64,000 nt of DNA, from assembly GCA_029582265.1 (NCBI GenBank), contig CM055819.1:43347048-43411047 (forward strand), in the 5' to 3' direction. A program made the position numbers and the translations under genes. Position 1 is the first letter of the stretch. Each line of letters opens with the position of its first letter. Below the pieces are notes generated by a model, which made no database searches, was not told where the DNA came from, and saw only the letters and a list, made by a program, of their open reading frames with translations. Of this stretch, positions 1 through 10,003 are shown one piece after another. Source of the DNA: Zoroaster sp. YZ-2022. Lineage: Eukaryota > Echinodermata > Asteroidea > Forcipulatida > Zoroasteridae.

Positions 1-1783
1 TGAACCAGGGGGATTCAGATTGTAGTTTAACAGTTCGAGTTTTTGCGGAGCATGATCATCCAAGATGTTACGGACAGTAGAATTCAAATAGACTGACACA
101 AGAATCCAGCTCACCATCTTCAAGGTTTACATTTTCCAGTTGAGATTCAATATCATGACATAAATCTTTAATATTTTTTTTTTCCAGTGGCGAGTAGTTA
201 CAGAAATGGTAGGTATGGGAGGTTTTTTAAGGTTCAAATTTACCATGATTGCATAATGATCAGATAAGCCAGGATGAATAGTTATATTCGAGATAAGAGG
301 TGAAGTATTTCACGCGTTATCATGAGGTCAAGACAGTGACCATACCGATGAGTGGGTGCTGTGATGTGCTGTATAAGTCCATGAGCAGAGAGCAGATCTT
401 TAAACTGATTTGCATAATTGTTTGAAATAATGTCCATATGAATGTTAAAATCGCCGGTTAAAATAATGTCAGATGGGTGTAAGAGATAATCGACAATAAA
501 TTTATCAAATTCCTGCAGAAAACTGGAGAAGTTTACATGTTTACCATCAACATCCCTTTCTGGTCGATAAATATTAACAAGGCGAACAGATCTAGTGTTG
601 CACGTTACCTCAGCATGCAGAGATTCAAATGTTAGGTAGTCAATGTTAACACTTTTTCATACTGACAGATAAACTGGACTCAAAGAGTAGTGCAACCCTC
701 CACCGGTCTTTATTGGTCTGGGGATATGATGGAGAGAGTAGCCAGCAGGAGTACACTCACGGGGTGGCAAGTCATCATTAGGTTTAAACCATGTCTCGGT
801 TATGGCAACAAGATCCAAATTGTTTTGAAGTACAAAGTCAACAAATTCATCCGATTTGTTACATATGGATTGAGTATTCAAGACACAGAGCTGAAGTTTA
901 GACTCATCGTGAACATTTGGAGTTGAAGTTATGCCAATGTCGCTTGTTGATGTGGTTGAGTTCACTGCTGGGGGTTGGTAAGGCTGGAGTGCTAGTTGTG
1001 TAAGTCTACGGCGACCAGCTTTTACCTCTATGTGTGCGGCGGTATGTTTGGGGTTGATTAGCAAGTATTCCAAGACAGTTCAATTGACTCAATCCTAAAT
1101 AAGATAAAAGCTACATCAGTACATGGAGCATTGCGAAGATTGAGTAGTTCATTACGGCTGTAGGAAATTTTATGGAGCTGAGTGGCGTTTGTGGGTTTGT
1201 TGATCAGTGTTTCAGGTCCAGGGTTTGGGTTTATGTCACCAGAAATTAAGAGTTCCAGGTGAAAGGTGGCAGATGAATTATCATAGTATGATATAGGACG
1301 TCTCAAGAATTTAAGATGGCGGATTTTAATTGAACAATCTGTAGATTGCATCTTGTAGCCATCTAGTGATGAGTCATTGAGACACCATGGTCTGGATAGC
1401 AGGAGTAGAATAAACAGGATGTAGACCTCCATTGTCTGATCACAAAGTTGTTGATCCAAACAAAAAGGCTTGTGGTCAAGCTACAGGTTATAATCTCTAG
1501 CTACAGGCTATAATCTAAATCAGAGTTGACTGCACAAATAAAATGAAGATCCAAAATGTGTATACACTCAACAGTAAATTTTACTGCACAGACATACAAA
1601 AAACAACAGTTTTTCACTTATTATAAGAAAACAAATGTACAAATACTCACATAAAACGTCCAGTAGATTCCAGGTGTAATAAGAAATCCACTAGTATAAA
1701 AATGAAGACAAACTTGTAGCTACAAAACACTTACTTAGCACAAAAACTGGAGAGCTGTTATGAGTTGCTGCTTGCAAGGCGCT
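1..1783 (-). mobile_element. CR1-like LINE, 5' part, truncated by window start
   Basis: On the minus strand this is a near-identical copy of 35513 to about 37310. It holds the 5' UTR, a reading frame beginning at 1459 (hydrophobic leader, then the 2A-like motif GDINPNPGP) and the start of an apurinic-type endonuclease (LCVLNTQSI, AITETWF, 657-1073). The frame is broken near 1100 by one extra T in a T-run compared with the 35.5-kb copy, and broken again near 660, so this copy is not functional as read. Both copies share the same 5' end (GTGAGCGCCTT, next to 1783 and 35513), which suggests that this is the true element start rather than a random 5' truncation. The reverse transcriptase part would lie left of the window. 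Confidence 0.9.
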
Positions 1784-1839
1784 CACACACGTAGCGTCGA
1801 TTTCATTTCTTCCGTGATTTTTGTTTCGGAACCAATAAA

Positions 1840-2036
1840 ATGCCGGGAAGATGTGTTTCTGCAGGATGCAGCAACACCACCAAAGACGGTGTTAGCCTTC
1901 ATCTGTTCCCAAGTGACCCAAAAATCGCCGTATTTGGACGAGCAAAGTTCGACTGACAAGAGTAAAGTGGTCATGTCCATCGGCTCACATAGTTTTGTGC
2001 AGCGATCATTTTGAGTCGAGTTTTGAGCCGAATTTC
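1840..2036 (+). pseudogene. THAP zinc-finger fragment (degenerate)
   Basis: An ATG at 1840 opens MPGRCVSAGCSNTTKDGVS, the N-terminal C-x4-C half of a THAP DNA-binding domain. After SDPK the frame shifts by one base. In the shifted frame RRIWTSKV and then LCSDHFESSFEP (about 1992-2033) supply the conserved Trp and the C-x2-H pair. The second copy at 55 kb aligns over the same stretch. The frameshift makes this a pseudogene unless the assembly is wrong. It abuts the 5' end of the LINE at 1783, so the original sequence upstream has been displaced. THAP domains occur in cellular regulators and in P-element and Kolobok type transposases; the neighbourhood favours transposon origin. Confidence 0.75.
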
Positions 2037-2264
2037 TCTTCCCGACATGACGTCACGAACAGCTTCTCCGTGCAGGGCGTAAAAGTGGGGGCATTTTTAC
2101 AATGGTAAAATAACACTCTCAAAAAAAATAAAAACACAAAACAAATATTTTATTGATCTTTTACTGATATAAAAGAATAAAACGATCACATATTTAACTG
2201 TTTGATTTACATGCATGTCAGTCCCCCTTTAAATCTAATCCAACAAAAAAGAAACAAACTTTAA

Positions 2265-2764
2265 NNNNNNNNNNNNNNNNNNNNNNNNNNNNNNNNNNNN
2301 NNNNNNNNNNNNNNNNNNNNNNNNNNNNNNNNNNNNNNNNNNNNNNNNNNNNNNNNNNNNNNNNNNNNNNNNNNNNNNNNNNNNNNNNNNNNNNNNNNNN
2401 NNNNNNNNNNNNNNNNNNNNNNNNNNNNNNNNNNNNNNNNNNNNNNNNNNNNNNNNNNNNNNNNNNNNNNNNNNNNNNNNNNNNNNNNNNNNNNNNNNNN
2501 NNNNNNNNNNNNNNNNNNNNNNNNNNNNNNNNNNNNNNNNNNNNNNNNNNNNNNNNNNNNNNNNNNNNNNNNNNNNNNNNNNNNNNNNNNNNNNNNNNNN
2601 NNNNNNNNNNNNNNNNNNNNNNNNNNNNNNNNNNNNNNNNNNNNNNNNNNNNNNNNNNNNNNNNNNNNNNNNNNNNNNNNNNNNNNNNNNNNNNNNNNNN
2701 NNNNNNNNNNNNNNNNNNNNNNNNNNNNNNNNNNNNNNNNNNNNNNNNNNNNNNNNNNNNNNNN
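2265..2764. other. assembly gap of 500 N
   Basis: Exactly 500 N. The round number suggests a placeholder length. The right edge opens inside a 33-bp tandem repeat, a likely cause of the assembly break. By analogy with 46.9-47.8 kb, an HYR exon could be missing here. Confidence 0.95.
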
Positions 2765-3212
2765 TCAGATGCCTGTGATAGTGATACCAGTTTGGTCAGA
2801 TTGCTCTGTGATAGTGATACCAGTTTTGTCAGATTGCTCTGTCATAGTGATACCAGTTTTGTCAGATTGCTCCGTGATAGTGATACCAGTTTTGTCAGAT
2901 TGCTCTGTGATGATCATTGGATAGTGATACCAGTTTTGTCAGATTGCTCTGTGATAGTGATACCAGTTTTGTCAGATTGCTCTGTGATAGTGATACCAGT
3001 TTTGTCAGATTGCTCTGTGATAGTGATACCAGTTTTGTCAGATTGCTCTGTGATAGTGATACCAGTTTGTCAGATTGCTCTGTGATAGTGATACCAGTTT
3101 GGTCAGATTGCTCTGTGATAGTGATACCAGTTTTGTCAGATTGCTCTGTGATAGTGATACCAGTTTTGTCAGATTGCTCTGTGATAGTGATACCAGTTTG
3201 TCAGATTGCTCT
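2765..3212 (+). repeat. 33-bp minisatellite, about 13 copies
   Basis: Tandem copies of a 33-bp unit containing GATAGTGATACCAGTTTTGT, with a few 32-bp units and one unit carrying a 12-bp insertion (about 2910-2922). Because 33 is a multiple of three, long repetitive frames result (DSDTSFVRLLC or VIVIPVLSDCS), broken wherever a 32-bp unit occurs. These look like by-products rather than genes. A single copy of the unit lies at about 47757-47785 in front of the same downstream sequence, so the array expanded from one ancestral copy. The left end is lost in the gap. Confidence 0.9.
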
Positions 3213-3595
3213 AATGCCGATATTCAGCTTTATGATGCTGATCCCATGCGCTACTATAATACGTACACACTATAACACCACTCACCGTGTTGAGCGGTCC
3301 AACTTATGCGACGAAATTCACTCACCGAAAGTCTTAAGGACGCGATATTTTGACTGCAAACAAGATTTACCGTGGTAGACTTAACCATTTGAATTCGTCT
3401 CCTAAAAATAGATTTTGGACTTAACTTTCCTTTAAAAGGCTTCAACAGCGGTGAATTCATAAATTTAAACAGAAGTCTACCGTAGAAGTTGAGCTCAGAA
3501 AACGCAGAGGGTCCAAATAGTTGGAATGTATTGTGTCATAGGAAACAGTGTAGCAACATTAGCCCTGACTTATAATCGGCCCATCATATTATGAT
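3213..3595. other. paralogous intron sequence, no gene seen
   Basis: Matches 47785-48010 (TTGAGCGGTCCAACTTA, ACTCACCG) and, further on, 31680-31790 and 48425-48530 (CATAAGAAACAGTGTAGCAAC type sequence). It is intronic sequence duplicated with the exon modules. Confidence 0.6.
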
Positions 3596-4158
3596 CAGGG
3601 TTGTAGCTACGCCGGTCGGCGCCGGTCGGGTCTAACCGGCACTCCCTCTGGCCGACCGGCACCAAACGCAAATTTATGTCTTACCGACCGGCACAAAAAT
3701 TGTGTGAATATTTCATTAAACAGTAATAAAAGTTTAAAAAAGTTCACGTATTCTTCATTTCTTTGAGTTATTTGCCACTATTTTGAGGACTTTAGTCTAT
3801 AGATCAATTAAAACATCGTACGATATTATAAAATAAATCTCAGTTTGTAGCGGTACAACAAATACACTAATTAGCATTTATTTATGACGTCAGGGAAAAG
3901 ACCTGGGAATCCCCATTATGATTGGTTGTTTGCGCCTGCACGATGAGCTAATGCCACTAGTCTCTACCGCGTGCAAATGATGCGACTTGCTTCGTAATGT
4001 CCATGTACGTAAATTTCAGGTTGGATAAGCGTGACTTCGTAAACGTCTAGCTTTCCCCACGATGTGCTCGGCAAAGGGAAAATTATTTACGTGCGTCCCT
4101 CCGCCCATTCATGAAAAGTTTTGTGAACGTTTTTTGGAAGTGTTTGATCAAAATAATT

Positions 4159-4590
4159 ATGTCGCACTCGCAGAAAAGTATCACCAGCTTTTTCTCTTCG
4201 GCCACTAAACGCAAGGGGCCGGCAGTGATAGACACGGCAGCCGGGTCAAGCGAGAAGCCGGCAAATTCGAGACATTCTTCTGCGACCACATCTTCATGTT
4301 CGAGTACAACTGACCCGGGAACAGATCACGCTACCGAGTCTTCGGCCACTGTGGATTTTGGCCAAAAACTCGGAGCTGCTATGCCTGACGGCCCCGGTTG
4401 CTTAAGTGTTACCACCTCATCAAAAAAAGCAGAAGCTGGCATCTAAGTTTAATAGCGAAAAGTGGACACCTGGTAGGCCATACAGAAGTTTCAGTTTTTC
4501 TGAGCCAACATTGTTGTCAATTGCATTGGAGGGCACTCTTTCACATCATAAATTCTTGTATAATACTATGAAAATATCATACTATTAGGC
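4159..4590 (+). pseudogene. hAT-like transposase N-terminus, broken
   Basis: The ATG at 4159 opens MSHSQKSITSFFSSATKRK, the Ser/Lys-rich leader typical of hAT proteins of the ZNF862-like type, followed by a low-complexity Ser/Thr stretch. The frame stops at 4446. A shift in the A7 run near 4420 restores HQKKQKLASKFNSEKW and TPGRPYRSFSFSE up to about 4585, where the nested element interrupts it. No DDE catalytic core or dimerisation region is present, so this cannot encode an active transposase. The assignment rests on the host element having hAT ends as well as on the leader composition. Confidence 0.55.
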
Positions 4591-5382
4591 CAAAAAAAAA
4601 AAGATGTTGAGTTGCCCTCCACCGACCGACCCAAAAGTGCTGAAATCTCGGGTCGAGTTTTTTTTTTTTTTTTTTTTTTCCTCGCCCCCCCGTCATTCAT
4701 AGGCCTATTTATTAATGAAACTTACCAATTTTCTTTGTATAAAACATAATACGTTTGATTTGTGAAATTTTCCACTTTTTTTTACCGGTAAATTTACCGG
4801 TACCCAAGACTCAATCTACATGTTTTCAAATCGAATGGCCCCGGCCCTCACATGGTGCACTGCCTTCGCACACACTGTGTGCCAACGATTGCGACTCAAA
4901 TCTACACGTTTTCCAATCGAATGGTCCCCTCACATGTTTTCCACTGGCTTCGCGCACTGTTTTGTATGTCAACGATTGCGACTCAATCTACACGTTTTCA
5001 AATCAAATGGCCCTCACATGTTGTGCACTGGCACCCCGCACTGTACGTGTGTCAACGATTGCGACTCAATCTACACGTTTTCAAATCGAATGGCCACTCA
5101 CATGTTGCATGTTGAGCATTGCACGCAATATGGATGAATTTGCTGTGTCAATCACAGCGAAAAGTACAACAAAAATGCTTGGGATACTTTTATTCTGAAG
5201 CAAAATTCCTTGCTGATAGGTATACAAATGAAAAACATGGTATGTGGTTTCAGTTCCAATGCATTTCAATCTTAAAATGACAGTCAAGGAGAAAAAAAAA
5301 AAAAAAAAAAAAAAATCCCGACCGACCGACCCCTTCAAATATTTTCACTGGAGGGCAACTCAACATTTTTTTTTATTTGGCC
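4588..5382. mobile_element. TIR element nested in the hAT transposon
   Basis: Terminal inverted repeats begin GGCCAAA and share GTTGAGTTGCCCTCCA (4603-4621 and reverse complement 5351-5366). A subterminal CCGACCGACC motif occurs on both sides next to a long T-run (4660-4678) and a long A-run (about 5292-5314). It is flanked by TTA on each side (4585-4587 and 5383-5385), a possible 3-bp target duplication. No coding capacity. Other sequences ending in TTAGGCC or TTTGGCCTTA occur at 14694, 23170 and 59055, so a larger family may exist. Confidence 0.7.
4803..5115 (+). repeat. about 85-bp tandem repeat, 4 copies
   Basis: Four copies of a unit containing CGATTGCGACTCAATCTACA and TCGAATGGCC, with GACTCAA at 4808, 4893, 4980 and 5063 (spacing 85, 87 and 83 bp). 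It is internal to the nested TIR element. Short frames across it differ from copy to copy. Confidence 0.85.
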
Positions 5383-5916
5383 TTATACAACAAATTATGT
5401 GAAAGGTGAGCCCTCCAAATCCATTCTTAAAAGCTAAAACCCAGGAGCTTCGGGAGGCTTCGCCCCCTCGACCCCCACTGGACCCCACCAGGGGCCCTTA
5501 AGTGGGCCCCTGGACCCCCGGCCACACAATCGATAACATGCCCTACGCTCGCAATCGATAAAATTAGCCGGCACTCAATTTGGTCTGGTGACAACCCTGA
5601 TTATGATCCCACGTGGACTACTCCAAAGAAACAAATATATTAGTCGCTTTGTTAAAAATGGCTTATGGTCTCAAAAAAGTTTTTGTTAAATTAAAAAAGA
5701 AATTGCAGCCACATGCTGGACCCCTCTGGATCAGCCCCTATTAGGTCTACGTGACTCGACTAAGCAGTGATTGGTATCTAAGGGTTACGTGAACTAGAAC
5801 GCGAACATGCACGCTCGATGGACATGTTTGATTAAGAACATTAATTTAGAGTAATCGACAAGTTTGGAATAATTTGATTTGTTTGAATAATTTGTTTGAT
5901 TGTTTTTATCATTCAG

Positions 5917-6027
5917 ATTGCCGTGATCCTCTAGGGATGGAGAGTGGGGATATACCTGACAGCAGTTTGACCGTCTCGCCTACTGAATCAGGTTACCCAA
6001 AGGAACATTCTCGGCTCAATAATTATG
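5917..6027 (+). CDS. F5/8 type C domain, exon a of module A
   Basis: A 111-nt exon preceded by a polypyrimidine tract and ATTCAG and followed by the donor GTAATC. Read in phase 1 it gives CRDPLGMESGDIPDSSLTVS and then KEHSRLNNYG. The Cys, the PLGMESG-I-DS core and the RLN near the end are hallmarks of the N-terminal strand of a discoidin/F5/8C domain. It enters in phase 1 and leaves in phase 1, continuing with exon b at 9804. In the family the domain folds as a beta-barrel that binds carbohydrate or phospholipid in secreted or membrane proteins; which ligand applies here cannot be read. The central Ser-rich segment is two codons longer than in modules B and C. Confidence 0.85.
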
Positions 6028-6103
6028 GTAATCCGTAATTTCTATAACCTTTATCATCTTGTTATTCACATATTCCCACGTCAAATTAACTTACCCAAGA
6101 TAA

Positions 6104-7385
6104 GCTTTGCATGGTGAAGAGGATAAGTAAAGACTATTTGAAATGTCACCATGTGAAATTCTCAATTGAGTAGTAATTAGTTCTGAATAGAACTGGAGGT
6201 TACAACTCGACGTTTCGATCAGTATGCTCTTATCGACTTCAGGAGAATGCTGGACTCTGGAAGATGCTGCTACTTAAGTAGACTGCTGGAGGCTTGCACG
6301 AAGACTGGATGCTGGAGTATTAGTGCGTTGAAGCGTGCAGTGTGCATACTGAACTGAATCAGTTGTTAACAAGCACAGGGGGAAGGAGGGTGGTTGACTG
6401 TAGGAGATCTCTCAGTCTGGGGTGGGTTATGGACTTTGGATACATAGAAGATTCTTCGATCCGTAGTAGGGGTCGCCAAATTTCGCTGATGTAAAAACCG
6501 ATGTCCTGTGGAACAGTGTCGTGCTTGAAGATCTCGATGGCCTCTCTGATGCGTCTGGGATGCCATGTGTTGATTGTGTGATGAGTTTAGCTGCCTGCCT
6601 GTTGATTTGGTGGTCCTTGATGTGGGAGTGCTTCACAATAGCTGACTTCTCATAATCTCCTCTGGGCCGTGTGCTAAGTGTTCTTTCAATCTCATTGGTA
6701 GATTTCGTCCTGTTTCCCCGATGTAGACTTTGCCACACTCACGAGGGATACGGTATACTCCCGCTCTGATGCTGGGATCCTTGAGGGCAGAGTGGTAGAC
6801 CTTGATGCCTGCTTGTTGGAGGATGCGCTGGAGTTTATGTGACGAAGAACCTAAGTAGGGAAGACAGGTAGAGGGTAGACTTTAGGTAGAGGAGACGCTG
6901 CGGTCGGGGTTTGGGACAGGCTTCAGATGTGTTGATCTTGCTGGGTTTATAGCCGTTGCGCTGGAGGGTAGTCTTGATGTGCCATAGTTCCTTGTAGGCG
7001 CGTTGTACCAGGATGCGGTTGACCGATGACTTGATGCAAGGTTTGTGGATCTTCGATTGGCCAAATAACCTGGGGCAGAATGAGCTAGAGGGCTTGAGGT
7101 GTCGGTAGAGTTGGGTGGTAAGGGCATCAACACGATGGAGAGCAAGGAGTTTGCTAGCAACTCTTTTCTCTATGGATGGGATGGGGTTCTTCTTGAGGGG
7201 GCGGTATGAACTAGATGATAAAATGTGACTTACCTTGGCGGTGTATTGAGATCGATCCATGATGACTGTAGCATTGCCCTTGTCCGCAGAGAGGATATGG
7301 ATGGAGCTGTCCAGTCTGATGTCGTACAGCAGAAAGCTCTTCCGTGGAAAGGTTGGGCTCAGCTGGCTTATATTTGAAAGTTCTT
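6104..7385 (-). mobile_element. Penelope-like element, degenerate
   Basis: On the minus strand the RT N-terminal region reads LSADKGNATVIMDRSQYT (about 7300) and then LFGQSKIHKP (about 7060). A jump to VQRAYKELWHIKTTL shows that the RT core with its catalytic Asp residues is deleted. Downstream lies GVYRIPRECGKVYIGETGR (about 6710-6775), the GIY-YIG endonuclease of Penelope-like elements, then the C-terminal region in several frames. The terminal segment 6104-6290 (CATGTGAAATTCTCAATTGA, then ACTCGACGTTTCGATCAG) recurs at 52.35-53.15, 60.27 and 63.88 kb. Frameshifts and the core deletion make it inactive. Confidence 0.85.
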
Positions 7386-7425
7386 CCACAATACAATACA
7401 ATACAATGCAATGCAATACAATACA
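7386..7425 (+). repeat. (CAATA)n microsatellite
   Basis: About seven copies of ACAAT/GCAAT pentamers at the boundary of the Penelope-like element. The paralogous intron at 14500 has only CTACAATACAAAG, so it expanded locally. Confidence 0.85.
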
Positions 7426-9315
7426 GAAGACTAGTGTTCAATACACATGCATGTGTTTTTTCTCCATATATTGTGCATTTACCATACGTTTGTTGCGAGT
7501 CCCCCCTTTATTAGCAGTATGCCCCACCCCTTTTTGAGACCCTGCATCCGTGCGTGCCTCCAGAATTAGTGGTGTATGTATCCAAAGGCCTATCACTTTT
7601 GGTAAAATGTCTATATATGCATTCATCCTTTATAAGGAGAGATATGTATAGAAACTAACGTGTTAAGGAGAAAATATTGTAAATGCATTCAGATTATTTG
7701 TATTCAATCGAATGTGGAAATCTTCAGCTGATGATCCATTGTAGTTTTAAATTTTAATTCACGTTTCTCAAAAATGACAACATGTCAGACGGAATAAATT
7801 ATCATGATTTTTGGTATACCATTATCGTCTAAACCCTATCAAGTCTGGGGAGAGGATACAATGTGCCCCATAATATTTGCTATAATATCTCCAGGAAGGG
7901 TCTTACGTGATCCGAGGCTTGACGCGCATTCTAATGTGACAGAGGCAAAAATTTCGAAATGGTTAACTCTTTAGATGTTCAGACCTTTTATCATAATTTA
8001 ATTGACCATTAATAATCAAAATAAAAATTCCATCTCTCGTATTTTTCAAAATATTTTTTAAAACTTAAAATTTTGTTTACAGAACTTCTTAATGAAATGA
8101 CACCCCTTAGTTGCAACAAAAACAGAAGATTCTGTAACATTTTACCATTGACTTTCTGAATTTTTCGACTAATCTGAATGCATAATTTTGATTTACCTTT
8201 CAAGAGAGTATGACGGAAATCTGTCCATTGACCCTTGCCGATATTTCGGGATTTTTTATGTAAATGATTCAGAAAATATTGTCGTCTGGCCGTTATAATT
8301 CACGTACGTGCACATATACGTTTGCAGCGCGCAAGAGAATGTTATTGACGCACACAAGCTATTTGAACAGTGCATACGTGCTTTACCCACGTACCCGTCG
8401 TAATCCGCGTATGAACCACAATGTTCACCACTCGCGTCGGCGTTTCCAAATGAGACAAGTGATTGCGTTGCTGGCGCACTTTTCCCCTAACCCTTTCTCC
8501 CCTGAATATCTCCAAAAAAGACCCAAAAACGTGGTACAAGCGCCCTCTACTGGTGATGTTCATTATTGCTTGAACTTAAGACAATACCTTTTGTCTGTGT
8601 CAAAGTTGATGGCCAACAGAAAAAAAAATAGAAAAAAATTGGTATATACAATTTCTGAAAAAAATGCCATAAACATTGTAAAGTTGATTAGGTTAAAATA
8701 TATAGATCATAACTTGCGAAGTTTCTCTTTTGGACAGGAGTTCCCCCAATATTTATGTTGTACCCATATTCAAATGTTAAATTGTCCAGATAAATTTAAG
8801 GGGTATTACTGTCTTTGTACTGGAGGTGCAGAGCAGCAGACACCACACAGGCCAATGAGTTTACAAAGGAGGGGCACTGAGACACCCCAATACACATACG
8901 ATGGGGCCTCTCAGCTCGAGGAACCACTACTCGTATGTTTCCCAAGTCTGAATTAATTGTTTATGCAACACATGCAACCCATAAAATCCCTCTGGTAATT
9001 ACAACACATGCAATTACAACTCGAAATTGAAACATGAAAAGACAAGTATAACAGTGTGAATTCCATTGCACAAATGTCACAGAAATGCTTGCCCAATAAC
9101 GAATTTGAATGACTGACTGTACGCTGCGGGAAGCTTAGGCGAAATTGAATACTGTTGGTGAGTATTTTTAAATTGAATGCGCATTTTTGTTAATTGCATG
9201 ACACATTAAGTGAAATTGAATGACCGTTTAAGCAAATCGAATGATGATTTTGAGTAGCAATCGGTTTTGCGCGAAGTTGACTGACGCTGCGTTGAAATTG
9301 GCTACTACATTTACG
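7426..9315. other. intron a-b of module A, no gene supported
   Basis: Two blocks have counterparts in the same intron of module B: 7433-7620 matches 14510-14690 (CAATACACATGCATGT, GAGACCCTGCATCC), and 8518-8760 matches 15660-15910 (TAGCGCCCTC, TTGATGGCCAACAG, TTTTGGACAGG). The largest open frame (8264-8956) spans the second block but is not kept in module B, so it is not called. The stretch 8960-9300 shows only scattered AAATTGAATGA-type motifs. Confidence 0.6.
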
Positions 9316-9387
9316 AATTGCGGTGACACCATGTGAAATGCTCAATTGAGTAGTCACTTGAGCATTTCACATGGTGTCACCGCAATT
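9316..9387. repeat. perfect 30-bp inverted repeat with 12-nt loop
   Basis: Left arm 9316-9345 and right arm 9358-9387 are perfect reverse complements, beginning AATTGCGGTGACACCATG; the loop is TTGAGTAGTCAC. The arms equal the outer end of the Penelope-like elements in this window (compare 52390-52420), and the right flank up to 9425 matches 52350-52395 in reverse. Two element ends therefore lie head to head with nothing between them. Confidence 0.95.
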
Positions 9388-9803
9388 ACTCTTACTTATC
9401 CTCCTCAGCATGCAAAGCTACAAGTTCTACCTAAATTTACGAACTGGGCCAGGAAAACCTATGATTTAAACTTGCATTATTTAATTTAAAATAAAACACA
9501 TAGACCTACACTCAAAAAGCCAAAGCAAATACAAATAACACGTTCGCCATACCAACGACCCCGTTTTGAAAATTATATGGTCTGCCTTGGTTCCAGCGTG
9601 CGGTGTGGTGGAGAAGGTACATGTACCTCTATCCTTGAGAACATTATTTTTTCACTCAGATATTCCCAAATATTCAAAATGACACACCCCAATTATTTGT
9701 ATAATAAACAGACCGAACTGAACTGAAGACATTATACCATTCCCATACCGAACCAATAATTATATACATCAATCAGTAGATATCTGATCCTCTATTTGTA
9801 CAG

Positions 9804-10003
9804 GTGCCTGGTGTGCAGACAACAACAATCAGAACCAGTGGATTCAAGTGGATCTGCACGAGTCAGTTCCAGTCACTGGCATCATTACACAAGGGCATGC
9901 CAATAGTGGGTATTGGATAAAGTCATATAAAATAAAGTACCTGGACAGTGTCGACAGTACTGAGTTGACCTACTTGACTGGAGCCGATGGGTCAACATTG
10001 GAG
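9804..10003 (+). CDS. F5/8 type C domain, exon b of module A
   Basis: A 200-nt exon after the acceptor TTTGTACAG and before the donor GTTAGC. It enters in phase 1 and leaves in phase 0. It encodes AWCADNNNQNQWIQVDLHES, then VTGIITQGHAN, YWIKSYKIKY and TGADGSTLE. The Trp-Cys, Q-W-I-x-V-D-L and GI-I-TQG motifs are the core strands of F5/8C domains. It is two codons longer than exon b of B, C and D: where the others read SGNGA it carries LDSVDSTEL. No frame damage is visible. Confidence 0.9.

Larger units (their letters stand above)
3596..5599 (+). mobile_element. hAT-type DNA transposon, degenerate
   Basis: The ends are CAGGGTTGT at 3596 and ACAACCCTG at 5599, imperfect terminal inverted repeats. 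They are flanked by a perfect 8-bp target duplication ATTATGAT (3588-3595 and 5600-5607), the hAT signature. Subterminal CCGGTCGG/CCGGCAC motifs occur at both ends. Inside lie a remnant of the first transposase exon (4159-4590), a nested TIR element (4588-5382) and, near the right end, a GC-rich stretch (about 5450-5530, GGCTTCGCCCCCTCGACCC) of the kind often seen before hAT ends. It inserted into the paralogous sequence upstream of F5/8C exon a. Confidence 0.85.

Noticed and set aside
2792..3378. Repetitive frames across the minisatellite
   Set aside because: They arise from a 33-bp period and break at 32-bp units; no start context, and the ancestral single unit at 47757 is non-coding.
4820..5198. 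Three overlapping frames of 87-147 codons
   Set aside because: They are translations of the 85-bp tandem repeat inside the nested TIR element.
8264..8956. 230-codon open frame
   Set aside because: Its second half aligns with 15660-15910 in the paralogous intron, where the frame is not kept; no domain recognised; it lies inside intron a-b.
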